A stretch of DNA of 64,000 nucleotides from Hymenobacter sediminis (GTDB lineage: Bacteria > Bacteroidota > Bacteroidia > Cytophagales > Hymenobacteraceae): positions 434,001 to 498,000 of the forward strand of contig NZ_QKNS01000001.1 of assembly GCF_003231285.1 (NCBI RefSeq), in the 5' to 3' direction. The position numbers and the translations under genes are program-made. This document shows, piece after piece, positions 1 to 8,885 of this stretch. The number at the start of each line of letters is the position of its first letter. Within the stretch, counting starts at the first letter, position 1. The notes beneath the pieces are model-generated. The model made no database searches. It saw only the letters and a program-made list of their open reading frames with translations, and had not been told where the DNA came from.

Positions 1-42
1 TTAGGGGCGCACGCCACGGGCACAGGTTGGCCCGGTTCAGTC

Positions 43-122
43 ACTTTTCCCTTCGCCAGCATTACCCGGATCAGGTTCAAAGGGTATTTCTCAGTCCTGC
101 GCGGCAGAACACCCCTAAAGTT
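43..122 (-). promoter_or_regulatory. TPP riboswitch (THI element)
   Basis: Read on the minus strand this has the conserved thiamine pyrophosphate aptamer blocks in order: GGGGTG, CTGAGA followed by ATACCC, GAACCTGATCCGGGTAATG, and GCGAAGGGA. An ACTTT/AAAGT helix can close it as P1. The gene it controls lies beyond the left edge of the window, most likely thiamine synthesis or uptake. Just downstream (positions 1-7) the sequence CCCCTAA can pair with the TTAGGGG at the aptamer 5' side, which would disrupt P1 and may be part of the expression platform. Confidence 0.93.
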
Positions 123-289
123 TACGCTGCCAAGGTAAGGGAAATTGTCAAATGGTAAGGCGGCGAAATGCACAAGTAAGAAAAACTTCTTCTCTGATTA
201 ACCGCCTCGCTGGCCGGCACTTTTTTCAGGTTCAGCGGGTTGAGGGATGTTCTGGAAAAGAAGACCTAGGGGTTCGACTTTCCGCCTTG

Positions 290-297
290 TATCTTTG
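290..297 (+). promoter_or_regulatory. Bacteroidota -7 element of rlmN
   Basis: TATCTTTG matches the Bacteroidota -7 consensus TAnnTTTG exactly. It ends only five bases before the ATG at 303, so transcription would start at or next to the start codon. This suggests a leaderless or nearly leaderless rlmN message. Confidence 0.6.
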
Positions 298-302
298 CAG
301 TT

Positions 303-1376
303 ATGATGATTGACCTGCCCGTAGTTTCGAAGCGCGATATCCGCAAACTTACCCCCGACGAGCTCAAGGCCTTTATGGTGGAGCACGGCGAGAAGCCTTT
401 CCGCGCCAAGCAGGTGCTGGAGTGGCTGTGGAAAAACACAGCTTCGTCGTTTGAGGAGATGAACAACATCTCTTTAGCTACGCGCGAGCTGCTGGCCCGG
501 CACTTTGTCATCAATGGCGTGCAGGTGCAAAACTCCCAGCTCTCCAACGACGGCACCATCAAATCGGCCTTCCGCCTGCACGACGGCAACATCGTGGAAG
601 GCGTGCTCATCCCGCACGATACGCGCATGACAGCCTGCATCAGCTCGCAGGTAGGCTGCTCCCTGACCTGCAAGTTCTGCGCTACCGGCTACATGGAGCG
701 CAAGCGCAACCTCGATGCGGCAGAAATTTATGACCAGGTAGTCCGCATCCGGGAGCAGTGCGAAAAGCAGTACGGTACCCCGCTCACCAACATCGTGTAC
801 ATGGGCATGGGCGAGCCCCTGCTGAACTACGCCAACGTAGTGAAAAGCATTGAGCGCATCACGGCCCCCGACGGCCTGAACATGGCTCCGCGCCGCATCA
901 CCGTCAGCACCGCCGGCATTGCCAAGATGATCAAGAAGCTGGCCGACGACGACGTAAAGGCCAATCTGGCCCTCTCGTTGCACGCGCCCAACGACACGAA
1001 GCGCAACGAAATTATGCCCATCAACGAAGCCAACTCTCTTGCTTCGTTGAAGGATGCCCTTAAGCACTACCACCAGAAAACCGGCCGCAAGGTCACCTAC
1101 GAGTACATCGTGTTCGAGAGCTTCAACGACACCCTGCAGGACGCCGAGGAGCTGTACCAGATTTCGAAGTGGATTCCCTGCAAGGTGAACCTCATCGAGT
1201 ACAACCCCATCGAAAACGCCGACTACGTAAACACTGCCGACGATAAGCTGATGGCCTTCCACAAGTACCTGGCCGACCGGGGCGTACAAACCAACGTGCG
1301 CCGCTCCCGCGGTAAAGACATCGACGCCGCCTGCGGTCAGCTGGCCGTGAAGGAAAAGGCTGACGTTGTAGCGTAG
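303..1376 (+). CDS. rlmN: 23S rRNA (adenine2503-C2)-methyltransferase RlmN
   Basis: Radical SAM enzyme that methylates C2 of A2503 in 23S rRNA and A37 in some tRNAs, acting in the cytoplasm. The 357-residue product is of normal family length. The [4Fe-4S]-binding CxxxCxxC is C119-C123-C126, and the two catalytic cysteines expected in RlmN are C112 (seven residues before the cluster) and C344 in the DAACGQL segment. GMGEPLLN at 168-175 is the conserved SAM-site motif. An ATG at 306 is an equally possible start. The gene stands alone, with its own -7 element immediately upstream, and ends in a very large hairpin shared with the convergent neighbour. Confidence 0.97.
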   Translation: MMIDLPVVSKRDIRKLTPDELKAFMVEHGEKPFRAKQVLEWLWKNTASSFEEMNNISLATRELLARHFVINGVQVQNSQLSNDGTIKSAFRLHDGNIVEGVLIPHDTRMTACISSQVGCSLTCKFCATGYMERKRNLDAAEIYDQVVRIREQCEKQYGTPLTNIVYMGMGEPLLNYANVVKSIERITAPDGLNMAPRRITVSTAGIAKMIKKLADDDVKANLALSLHAPNDTKRNEIMPINEANSLASLKDALKHYHQKTGRKVTYEYIVFESFNDTLQDAEELYQISKWIPCKVNLIEYNPIENADYVNTADDKLMAFHKYLADRGVQTNVRRSRGKDIDAACGQLAVKEKADVVA

Positions 1377-1377
1377 G

Positions 1378-1453
1378 CTCCCGTTTCCTCTTAAAAACAG
1401 AATCGCCGCAACCTGTTCGTTGCGGCGATTCTGTTTTTAAGAGGAAACGGGAG
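1378..1453. terminator. 35-bp perfect hairpin, bidirectional terminator
   Basis: A perfect inverted repeat with 35-base arms (1378-1412 and 1419-1453) around a six-base loop lies between convergent genes: rlmN ends at 1376 and the minus-strand gene ends at 1463. Oligo-A/T runs lie inside the stem rather than after it. The arms are far longer than an ordinary intrinsic terminator. Confidence 0.85.
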
Positions 1454-1462
1454 ATAAGGGGC

Positions 1463-2174
1463 TTACTTGCGCTTCATGTACTCATCAATGCCAAGCTGAA
1501 GCAGGTAGGAAGGGCACTGCTGGAAAATAAGCAGAGCAATCTTCTGTCCCACGCCTTCCATCAGCTTGTTGTTCTTCATCTTGTCGAGCCCATAGAAATT
1601 AGCCAGGGGCTCCATGTGCTTGAGTATGCTACCCTGCATAGCCGCCGTGATAACGGAACTGCGTTCCGCCTGCGAGCGGCTGCTTATGGGGCGTGTAGCA
1701 TTTTCGGCGTCAAGGCGCTGGCAAACGTCCTGGGTAACCAGCATAAGTACCGGCCGCTCAGCCTCCGTAATGGGCAGCTTAGACTTGAACTTCGACTGAA
1801 TAACTCCCGCCATCAGCTGCTGACCCGCCGGGCAATTCTCCACTAAGTGCAAAATCATGGTTGCTCCCAGAGCTTCCCCGGCTTTGTGCGGATTGCTGAC
1901 TTTATTGGCCGTCATCAGGGCGCTCATCTCATCGGCATGCGCCTAGAAAGCTGCTTTCAACCATAGCTGCCATGATGCTCTGAGCATCTACCTCCGATAG
2001 GGAAGTGAGGGGCCGTTTCTGCCCTTCCGCCTGCAGCCGCTCGCACATGGTAGCCGATACCTGCTGAATAAACTGGTGCTGCCCTCGCAGCGTATCGCCG
2101 GCCAAAGGCGCGGCTGCCTGAGCAGCGGTACCCAGGCCCAAACTGCTCACTAACAAAAGAATAATACGTTTCAT
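1463..2174 (-). pseudogene. exported protein with internally duplicated ~95-residue domain, split by a frameshift
   Basis: The first part starts at the ATG at 2174 with a signal peptide (MKRIILLLVSSLGLGTAAQA) and stops at a TGA near 1932. The second part continues in another frame from about 1940 to 1463. The two halves are homologous: MCERLQAEGQKRPLTSLSE...SIMAAM in the first matches VCQRLDAENATRPISSRSQ...VITAAM in the second. Joining the frames at the GCGCATGCC stretch gives a ~236-residue protein in which the LHLVENCPAGQQLM segment of repeat 1 lines up with LIFQQCPSYLLQLG of repeat 2. So one gene has been broken by a single-base indel, or the assembly has an error there. A real split is conceivable, since the second ATG follows the TGA by one base. 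No known family recognised. Confidence 0.7.
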
Positions 2175-2373
2175 ATTGGCCGAAAAGTACAATAAATTTC
2201 TTGGCTGGGGTGGAGCTTCGGCGTATTTTCCTCGGGTAGGCACCTCTCTGCTTGCCCTGCCAGCAGCGGGCCTGCACTGAGGAGGTAGCAAGATAAGCCG
2301 GGATAAAAAATGACAGCTGCACAAGGTACAGCTGTCGTGGTGGTGGCGGGGAAAGCGGCCTGCTGCAGCTGGC

Positions 2374-3342
2374 TTAGCCTTTCCAGCGGCCTTCGGAGCG
2401 GGGGCGACCAGTGCTGATTTCTTCCTTGGTTTCACCCTCGGGTACTTCGCGGGTTTCAATGCGCACGGCGTGGGCTTTGGGCTGCACTTTCTGCCCGAAA
2501 GCATCGGCAAACTCCTGAGTGAACTCAGCCCCGAAAAAGATAATGAGCGAGGAATAGTTTACCCACAGCAGCAGCACAATGGCTGAGCCGGCGGCCCCAA
2601 AAGCTGAACCGGGGTTCGACTGAGCGATGTAGAAGGCAATCAGATATTTTCCTACCAGGAACAGCAGGGCTGTAATGACTGCGCCAATGCCCACGTCGCG
2701 CCAGCGGATAATGGCGTCAGGCAGAAAACGGTAGATCAGGGCAAACAGCAGAGAGGTGATGAAGAGCGAAAGAATGAAATCAACGGCGTGAATGACGATG
2801 ACGGCCACCTCTGGGAACCACTCCTGCAGCTGATCGGTGAATACGCTAAGCAGGGCGCTAATCACGAAGGAAATAAGCAGGAGCAAGGCCACACTAAGAA
2901 TCAGACCAAATGACAATAGCCGGTCGCGGACAAACTGCCAGATGCCATTGCGCGGCTTCACCTTGAGGTTCCAGATGTCGTTGATGCTCTCCTGCAGGGT
3001 CACGAAGAAAGTGGTAGCCGCAAACACCAGCGTACCAATGCCAATGATGGATGCCACGCCGGTCTTCTGCTGTTTGGTGAACTCAGCAATAGAATCCTGC
3101 AGGAACTTGGCCGAATCGGCGCCCAGAAACCCGCGCATTTGTCCGTAAATCTGGCCTGTTACGGCCTCAGCCCCATAAATAGAGCTGGCTACCGTAATAA
3201 CGATCAGAAGCAGCGGCGGCAGGGAGAAGATAGTGTAGTATGATAGCGCCGCCGCGTGCCGGAACGAGTTGTTCACCATGAACTCGCTGGCCGTGGTCTT
3301 GAGGATATTAAGAATGTCGGAGAGACGGTAGTGCGTGGCCAT
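2374..3342 (-). CDS. YihY/virulence factor BrkB family inner-membrane protein
   Basis: A 322-residue multi-pass membrane protein with the YihY/BrkB pattern: HAAALSYYTIFSLPPLLL near the N-terminus, several long hydrophobic helices, and the conserved GSAFGAAGSAIVLLLWVNYSS region followed by GAEFTQ. Six membrane helices are expected. The last ~45 residues are charged and cytoplasmic. The ATG at 3342 was chosen because upstream extension relies on a TTG at 3423 and adds a non-family N-terminus. The cellular role of the family is not settled; older RNase BN assignments were wrong. Confidence 0.88.
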   Translation of the reverse strand: MATHYRLSDILNILKTTASEFMVNNSFRHAAALSYYTIFSLPPLLLIVITVASSIYGAEAVTGQIYGQMRGFLGADSAKFLQDSIAEFTKQQKTGVASIIGIGTLVFAATTFFVTLQESINDIWNLKVKPRNGIWQFVRDRLLSFGLILSVALLLLISFVISALLSVFTDQLQEWFPEVAVIVIHAVDFILSLFITSLLFALIYRFLPDAIIRWRDVGIGAVITALLFLVGKYLIAFYIAQSNPGSAFGAAGSAIVLLLWVNYSSLIIFFGAEFTQEFADAFGQKVQPKAHAVRIETREVPEGETKEEISTGRPRSEGRWKG

Positions 3343-3483
3343 GAGGCGGAGGTTTCGGAAGGAAAAAGCTGCAGGTAGTACGCGCCGGGTAGGGGCTGCG
3401 TTCGGGTTACCCAGTATTTCCAATCGAATTATCGAGTGCTGTGCTTGATTTTCGGCCGTTCTTCAGTTTCTGAAAAGTAGTTT

Positions 3484-4215
3484 TTACCCCTTCACGAGTT
3501 CCCAGGCCAACATCTCAATGGGAGCTTCCCGCAGGGCTGTGGCTAGCTCCGCGTCGTCCTTAAACTGTAGCTGATGAAGTACACTGGCTTCCACACTGAC
3601 ACTGAAATGCTTGTCGCGGAAAGGCCAAGGCTGTACTCGAACTGGTCCTTCTGGCTCCGGCCGTAGCACCTGATAGTTTTCTCCATCAGGCCCCTGATAT
3701 ATTTCCAGAGCCCGACCCATTTCTGGTAACTCATGGCGGCACAGAATCAGGCTGAGCCGGTCACACCAGTGCAGGAGGGTATACGCTCGTTGGGCATCGG
3801 CCTTTTTGACCTTTAACTCCCGCAGCCAGCGCTTCTGGCAGGCCTGCTGCTCATCCAGAAACGCATCTAACTCTGGTTTTTGCCCTCGTAGGCTCTCGTA
3901 CAGGGTACTCAGGTGCATGCTGGTGAGTAGGCTGCGCCACCGCCCCTGGAAGCGGGCCGCTTTCATGACGCCAGTAGCCTGCTCCAGCGAGAATTCCTTC
4001 ATGGTGAAGTTGGCCGGCGCCCCGGCAGGGGTAAGGCCGTAGTGCCCGTCCCAGCTTTGCTGCTCGTCATCGTGCTGGGCCGCGGCGGCTAGCAGCCCTA
4101 CCCACTGGTCGCAGGGTAGGAAGGCGGGCCACTGGTGTAGCAGTTGGGCCGCTAGCAGGGCATGAGCTTGCTGGTAGATAATTTGCCAGCCGGCTGGAAC
4201 GTGGTTTACAATCAT
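3484..4215 (-). CDS. DUF3891 family protein
   Basis: 243 residues. It resembles DUF3891: an N-terminal MIVNHVPAGWQIIYQQAHALLAAQL segment followed by a helical domain with H-D pairs (AAQHDDEQQSWDG) and LLHWCDRLSLILC. The spacing of conserved His/Asp residues is reminiscent of HD-type metal-binding helical proteins, but that is inference. It is soluble with no signal peptide. It sits between two minus-strand genes and is separated from the upstream one by a strong hairpin, so it is probably transcribed alone. Function unknown. Confidence 0.8.
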   Translation of the reverse strand: MIVNHVPAGWQIIYQQAHALLAAQLLHQWPAFLPCDQWVGLLAAAAQHDDEQQSWDGHYGLTPAGAPANFTMKEFSLEQATGVMKAARFQGRWRSLLTSMHLSTLYESLRGQKPELDAFLDEQQACQKRWLRELKVKKADAQRAYTLLHWCDRLSLILCRHELPEMGRALEIYQGPDGENYQVLRPEPEGPVRVQPWPFRDKHFSVSVEASVLHQLQFKDDAELATALREAPIEMLAWELVKG

Positions 4216-4282
4216 GAGGCTACCGGGGTTTCCGAAGAGAAACGTAGGGTAGGCGCGCAGGTTGGTGGCTTCTTACAGGGGT

Positions 4283-4328
4283 AGCAAGCAAAACGCCTTA
4301 CCGGGAGAGGTAAGGCGTTTTGCTTGCT
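4283..4328. terminator. 20-bp perfect hairpin terminator
   Basis: Perfect 20-base arms (4283-4302, 4309-4328) around GGGAGA. It follows the stop at 4342 of the minus-strand membrane protein gene and precedes the DUF3891 gene, so it probably terminates the threonine dehydrogenase transcript. Confidence 0.8.
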
Positions 4329-4341
4329 AAGTTCTGGTCTT

Positions 4342-4833
4342 TCACGAGGTAGCTAATGAGTTAGCCGCCATGTGCTGCAGGAATTGGGCCGACCAGTGCG
4401 TATCCAACCCAATTTCAACGCCACCTGCCCTAAATAATGCAGGAGTGTATTCCGTTTCGCTCATGCGCGTCGCCTGGAATGATTCTGGTTGCTGAAGTAG
4501 TTCGATGTGGTTGTAAGGAATTCTAACTAAGGAAGAAAAGCCCATGTTGTTGCGGATGACTACATCCTGTGCGTCGAAGCCGATTTGCAGCACGTCGCGG
4601 TACCATATCCCTCCGATGCGGGCCGAAAACTGAGTCATGCGCAGTACTCCATGCGAACTATCATATTGGTCACGTAGCTGTGACCAGCCTGCCTGGAACG
4701 GATTAGCAGACCGCAGACTGCCATAATAGCGCCGGATGATTGTGCGTACGAACCAGTAAAATATATATAATGCTCCAGCATTGAGAGCCAGTGAAACCAC
4801 TGAGCCAAATACGGCGCCGATGCTCAGAAACAT
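4342..4833 (-). CDS. hypothetical protein with one N-terminal membrane helix
   Basis: 163 residues. Residues 3-30 are hydrophobic (a membrane anchor), followed by a basic stretch (RTIIRRYYGSLR) and a soluble domain of about 120 residues rich in short beta-like segments (GIWYRDVLQIGFDAQDVVI). It begins six bases after the stop of the threonine dehydrogenase gene, so the two probably form an operon, though no link to threonine metabolism is visible. No family recognised. Confidence 0.72.
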   Translation of the reverse strand: MFLSIGAVFGSVVSLALNAGALYIFYWFVRTIIRRYYGSLRSANPFQAGWSQLRDQYDSSHGVLRMTQFSARIGGIWYRDVLQIGFDAQDVVIRNNMGFSSLVRIPYNHIELLQQPESFQATRMSETEYTPALFRAGGVEIGLDTHWSAQFLQHMAANSLATS

Positions 4834-4839
4834 ACAGGT

Positions 4840-5832
4840 TTACTTCAGCACCAAGGCTTCTTTCAGGTGCAGGAGCATGTCGTCGGTCATGCGGTGCAAG
4901 TCGAACTGAGGCTGCCAGCCCCAATCCTGGCGAGCCTTGGCATCGTCGATGCTGGCGGGCCAGGAATCGGCTATTTGCTGGCGAGCATCGGGCTGGTAGC
5001 TCACCTGGAACTCGGGGTAATGGCGCTGAATGCTGGTCGTTATTTCCCGGGGGCAGAAGCTCATGGCGCCCAGATTATAGGAGCTGCGCACTTTGATGGC
5101 CTCGGCGGGGGCGTGCATCAGGTCGAGGGTAGCCTTCAGCGCGTCGGGCATGTACATCATGGGCAGATAGGTTTCCTCGGAAAGGAAGCACTCGTAGTGC
5201 TGACCCGCCACGGCTTTGTGGTAGATGTCCACGGCATAATCAGTAGTACCGCCGCCGGGCAGGCTCTTATAGCCGATGAGGCCGGGGTAGCGCAAGCTGC
5301 GCACATCCAGGCCATGCTTGCGGAAATACCACTCGCACCACTGCTCGCCGGCCAGCTTGCTGATGCCGTATACCGTGTTGGGGTTCATGACGGTAAGCTG
5401 AGGCGTGTTCTGGCGGGGCGTATCGGGCCCGAACACGGCAATGGAGCTTGGCCAGTACACCTGCTGCACGCCCAAATCCACGGCCGCGTCCAACACATGA
5501 AACAGACCGTCCATGTTTAGCTGCCAGCCAAACTTGGGGTTTTTCTCGGCCGTAGCCGACAGCAGGGCCGCCAGGTGGTACACCTGCTTGGGCTTGTACT
5601 GCCGAATTACTTCTTCCAGTCGGTTTTTATCCAGCACATCCAGCAGCTCAAACGGGCCACCCTCAGAGGTTTCTGCATCCTGGGGCGGCCGCACATCGGC
5701 GGCTACTACGTTGGAGGCGCCATAGATCTGACGCAGCTCGTGGGTAAGCTCCAGGCCCAGCTGTCCGCCGGCGCCGATAACTAGGATGGTGTCGCCGCTG
5801 GGGGTAGCAGCCGAAGTGCTGGATGTGTCCAT
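4840..5832 (-). CDS. L-threonine 3-dehydrogenase, SDR (GalE-like) type
   Basis: Oxidises L-threonine with NAD+ to 2-amino-3-ketobutyrate. The 330-residue protein is an extended short-chain dehydrogenase: NAD-binding GAGGQLG at 20-26 and the catalytic YGISK at 155-159. PGGGTTDYA at 192-200 is the segment that separates GalE-like threonine dehydrogenases from sugar epimerases; this type was characterised in Flavobacterium and Cupriavidus. The next step, 2-amino-3-ketobutyrate CoA ligase, is encoded by the divergent kbl gene at 7186, which strongly supports the assignment. A -7 element (TATCTTTG) lies 36 bases upstream of the start. A plain nucleotide-sugar epimerase is the alternative, but unlikely. 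Confidence 0.87.
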   Translation of the reverse strand: MDTSSTSAATPSGDTILVIGAGGQLGLELTHELRQIYGASNVVAADVRPPQDAETSEGGPFELLDVLDKNRLEEVIRQYKPKQVYHLAALLSATAEKNPKFGWQLNMDGLFHVLDAAVDLGVQQVYWPSSIAVFGPDTPRQNTPQLTVMNPNTVYGISKLAGEQWCEWYFRKHGLDVRSLRYPGLIGYKSLPGGGTTDYAVDIYHKAVAGQHYECFLSEETYLPMMYMPDALKATLDLMHAPAEAIKVRSSYNLGAMSFCPREITTSIQRHYPEFQVSYQPDARQQIADSWPASIDDAKARQDWGWQPQFDLHRMTDDMLLHLKEALVLK

Positions 5833-5868
5833 TCGGGGGTGATTGAAGGCTAGGGGTGGATGGGGCTA

Positions 5869-5876
5869 CAAAGATA
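5869..5876 (-). promoter_or_regulatory. -7 element of the threonine dehydrogenase gene
   Basis: On the minus strand this reads TATCTTTG, an exact TAnnTTTG match, giving a leader of roughly 30 bases before the ATG at 5832. Confidence 0.55.
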
Positions 5877-5972
5877 ACTGAGCCGGACGGTTATCGATGG
5901 TGCGGCAAGGAAAGTAGCCCATACAACCCGCTGGCCACTTTCAGTATCTTCTGCCCAACTCCTCTTCTGGTT

Positions 5973-7052
5973 ATGCGCCGCTGCCTTCTGCTTACTGTTT
6001 TGCTCTGCCTGATCCTGGTTTCGGCTGCCTGGGCCCAGTCGCCTACCCCCGTCGTGTACCGCAATCTGGTGATGGAGGGGGGCGGTATTCGGGGCATTGC
6101 GTACGGTGGGGCGCTGCAGGAGCTGGAGCAACGCGGCGTGTTGGCGGGGCTACAGCGGGTAGGCGGCACCTCGGCCGGGGCCATTCAGGCGGCCCTGCTG
6201 GCGGTAGGTTACTCGGCTCAGGAAATCAGGGAGATAGTGAATAACACGCCGGTGCAGCGCCTGAATGATGGACGACTGATGTTTTTCGGGGGCAGCACCC
6301 GCCTGATCAAGCAGTTTGGCTGGTACCGCGGCGACGAGTTTGCGCGCTACCTAAGCGAGCTAATTGGCCGGAAAACCCAGCGGCCCGACCTCACGCTGGG
6401 CCAGCTGCACGCCCTAACCCAGCAGGAGCCTACCCGCTACCGCGACTTGTACACCACCGGCACTAACCTGACTACGCAGCGCGTGCAGGTGTTTAGCTAC
6501 GAAACCCATCCTGATCTGCGCGTAGCCGATGCCGTGCGCATCAGCATGAGTATACCGCTCTACTTCCGGGCCGTACTGCTCGATAAGCAGGGCCACATAG
6601 TGCGTCGCCCCGCCAAAGGCCAAGAGGTAGAGGTGCTGGTAGATGGGGGGCTGCTGGCGAATTACCCTATTGATTTGTTTGATCACCCACGCTACCTAGC
6701 GGCTGGCGCAGCCACAGCCGCTATGGGCGCTACCCCCACTCCGTTCGTGAACCCCGAAACCCTGGGCTTGCGCCTCGACCGGGCCGAGCAGATTGCCTAC
6801 GACACTCAGCCCGGCGGCCGTCAGCAGCTGGCGCCCTACCCCATCCGCGACTTCGGATCCTACGTGGGAGCCCTGTACACGCTGGCGCTGGAAAACCTGA
6901 ACCCCACCCAACCCGCCGACTGGCCCCGCACCATCAGCATCAATACGCTCGGCTTCAACCCGAAAATCAAGCGAATGTCGGAGGCGCAGAAGCAGCAGTT
7001 GATGGAAAGTGGGAGGGTGGGAGCACAAGCGTTTTTCGAGCGGAAGAAGTAA
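5973..7052 (+). CDS. exported patatin-like phospholipase
   Basis: A 359-residue patatin-fold serine lipase with a Ser-Asp dyad. It shows the oxyanion loop GGGIRG at 36-41, the nucleophile elbow GTSAG at 65-69 (Ser67) and the catalytic Asp in DGG at 224-226. A signal peptide ([22 protein letters not shown]) makes ATG 5973 the start; the frame is open further upstream. Export suggests action on periplasmic or outer-membrane lipids. It lies between the two threonine-degradation genes on the kbl strand, probably by chance. Confidence 0.9.
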   Translation: MRRCLLLTVLLCLILVSAAWAQSPTPVVYRNLVMEGGGIRGIAYGGALQELEQRGVLAGLQRVGGTSAGAIQAALLAVGYSAQEIREIVNNTPVQRLNDGRLMFFGGSTRLIKQFGWYRGDEFARYLSELIGRKTQRPDLTLGQLHALTQQEPTRYRDLYTTGTNLTTQRVQVFSYETHPDLRVADAVRISMSIPLYFRAVLLDKQGHIVRRPAKGQEVEVLVDGGLLANYPIDLFDHPRYLAAGAATAAMGATPTPFVNPETLGLRLDRAEQIAYDTQPGGRQQLAPYPIRDFGSYVGALYTLALENLNPTQPADWPRTISINTLGFNPKIKRMSEAQKQQLMESGRVGAQAFFERKK

Positions 7053-7119
7053 AGAGCAGCATGCTTTGGAAAGCAGATATTGGCAGCAAGCCGGGCAGCT
7101 TCCCTGCCTGGCAAACGCT

Positions 7120-7127
7120 TACCTTTG
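7120..7127 (+). promoter_or_regulatory. -7 element of kbl
   Basis: TACCTTTG, an exact TAnnTTTG match, lies 58 bases before the ATG at 7186. It supports separate transcription of kbl from the upstream patatin gene. Confidence 0.55.
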
Positions 7128-7185
7128 CTACCCTCGCTCGTATAGCAAATCCCACTCACGCAGTCATTCACTTACTCATTCACCG

Positions 7186-8433
7186 ATGTACACCACCCTC
7201 CAGCCGGACCTCGAAAAGCAGCTTCAGGAAATTAAGGATGCGGGCCTCTACAAGAAGGAGCGCGTGATTACCTCGCCCCAGGGCGCCGAAATTGAAACCA
7301 CTGAGGCCGGCGAAGTGCTGAACTTCTGCGCCAACAACTACCTGGGCTTGTCGTCGCACCCGGAGGTAGTACAGGCAGCCAAAGAGGCCATTGATACCCA
7401 CGGTTACGGCATGTCATCGGTGCGCTTTATCTGCGGCACTCAAGATATCCACAAGCAACTGGAGCAGAAGCTGGCCGAGTTTCTGGGCACCGAGGATACC
7501 ATCCTGTACGCAGCGGCTTTTGATGCCAACGGCGGCGTATTCGAGCCCCTGTTCAACGAGCAGGATGCCATTATTTCCGATGCTCTGAACCACGCTTCCA
7601 TTATTGATGGCGTACGCCTGTGCAAGGCTCAGCGCTACCGCTACGCCCACAACGACATGCAGGACTTGGAAAAGCAGCTCCAGGACGCTGTAGCTAAAGG
7701 CACCCGTCACCGCATCATTGTTACCGATGGCTCGTTCAGCATGGACGGCACCATCGCCCAGCTCGACAAAATCTGCGACCTGGCCGATAAGTACGAGGCC
7801 CTGGTGATGATTGACGAGTGCCACTCCATGGGCTTCCTCGGCAAAACCGGCCGCGGCACCCACGAGTACCGCAATGCCATGGGCCGCGTTGATATCATTA
7901 CCGGCACGCTCGGCAAAGCCCTCGGCGGCGCCATGGGTGGCTTTACCTCGGGCCGCAAAGAAATCATTGATATGCTGCGTCAGCGCAGCCGCCCTTACCT
8001 GTTCAGCAACACTCTGGCCCCGGCCATTGTAGGCGCCTCGCTACGGGTACTGGAACTGCTCACGGAAAGCACCGAGCTGCGCGACCGGCTGGAGGAAAAC
8101 ACTAAATACTTCCGCCAGCGCATGACGGAAGCCGGCTTCGACATCAAGCCCGGTGAGCACCCCATCGTGCCCGTTATGCTATACGATGCCAAGCTCAGCC
8201 AGGAATTTGCGGCTAAAATGCTGGAAAAAGGCATTTACGTGGTAGGTTTCTACTACCCTGTGGTTCCTCAGGGTCAGGCCCGCATCCGGGTGCAGCTCTC
8301 CGCCGCCCACACCCGCGAACATCTCGACAAGGCCATCAACGCTTTCATTGAGGTAGGCCGCGAGCTAGGCACCATTAAGGAGCCCTCGGCTCAGCAGCCG
8401 GAAGCCGGCCAAGTAGTGCAGAACACGCCGTAA
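7186..8433 (+). CDS. kbl: glycine C-acetyltransferase (2-amino-3-ketobutyrate CoA ligase)
   Basis: PLP enzyme that cleaves 2-amino-3-ketobutyrate with CoA to glycine and acetyl-CoA, the second step of threonine catabolism. The 415-residue product belongs to the alpha-oxoamine synthase family. The PLP lysine is K244 in [20 protein letters not shown] at 210-219 holds the Asp that contacts the pyridine nitrogen and an adjacent His. The frame is open 177 bases further upstream, but ATG 7186 fits the family N-terminus and the -7 element. The closest alternative would be serine palmitoyltransferase or 8-amino-7-oxononanoate synthase; the neighbouring threonine dehydrogenase favours Kbl. Confidence 0.93.
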   Translation: MYTTLQPDLEKQLQEIKDAGLYKKERVITSPQGAEIETTEAGEVLNFCANNYLGLSSHPEVVQAAKEAIDTHGYGMSSVRFICGTQDIHKQLEQKLAEFLGTEDTILYAAAFDANGGVFEPLFNEQDAIISDALNHASIIDGVRLCKAQRYRYAHNDMQDLEKQLQDAVAKGTRHRIIVTDGSFSMDGTIAQLDKICDLADKYEALVMIDECHSMGFLGKTGRGTHEYRNAMGRVDIITGTLGKALGGAMGGFTSGRKEIIDMLRQRSRPYLFSNTLAPAIVGASLRVLELLTESTELRDRLEENTKYFRQRMTEAGFDIKPGEHPIVPVMLYDAKLSQEFAAKMLEKGIYVVGFYYPVVPQGQARIRVQLSAAHTREHLDKAINAFIEVGRELGTIKEPSAQQPEAGQVVQNTP

Positions 8434-8453
8434 TTATTAGAAAGAGAGTAGCC

Positions 8454-8491
8454 GCAACAGGGCCCGTACCGATGAGTGCGGGCCCTGTTGC
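8454..8491. terminator. hairpin between convergent genes
   Basis: GCAACAGGGCCCG and its complement form a 13-bp GC-rich stem with a 12-base loop. It lies between kbl (stop 8433) and the convergent zinc-ribbon gene, whose stop sits at the far arm. Confidence 0.75.
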
Positions 8492-8868
8492 TATTGATTG
8501 AGTACTCGAATAGCTTGCACGAATCGGAGAAATTTCAGCTTAAGGTTACAGCTTAAACAAAACTTGTCGAGGGTGGCAACTGGCTGCTCAATCCTTGCTA
8601 TATAGCTAAAGCTGCTAGGATATAGCTTTTCCCCTTTCTGCAAGCCAAAGTATTCAGGAGCGTGACTGCCGAAATCTACTGTGCAAAAATCGCACAGGGT
8701 GAGGTGTAGCCCTTGGTAGATAGAATAGGTAATATAGTTGTGTCTACCCGCTCGCATATGTTCCAATTCCGTTGGAACATCACCGCCGCATTCATCACAA
8801 GGAGCACATAGGCGCACCTCCAACTCACCTTTACATACTGGACATTGCTCAGGCGCAGTGCGAGACAT
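8491..8868 (-). CDS. small zinc-ribbon-like protein with multiple CxxC pairs
   Basis: 125 residues with cysteines in knuckle pairs: C9/C12, C21/C24/C27, C59/C62 and C104/C107. This is enough to build two zinc-binding sites. Between them is a His/Tyr-rich segment with no membrane helix. It starts 17 bases after the cdaA stop, so it is the last gene of a folP-cdaA operon. No named family recognised; a metal-binding or nucleic acid-binding role is inference. Confidence 0.68.
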   Translation of the reverse strand: MSRTAPEQCPVCKGELEVRLCAPCDECGGDVPTELEHMRAGRHNYITYSIYQGLHLTLCDFCTVDFGSHAPEYFGLQKGEKLYPSSFSYIARIEQPVATLDKFCLSCNLKLKFLRFVQAIRVLNQ

Positions 8869-8885
8869 GTCTGGGTAAGCAAAAA

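Noticed and set aside
474..1289. Long open frame (271 codons) antisense to rlmN
   Set aside because: It mirrors the codon bias of the well-supported rlmN gene, has a composition typical of antisense frames (runs of V, G, H) and no recognisable motif.
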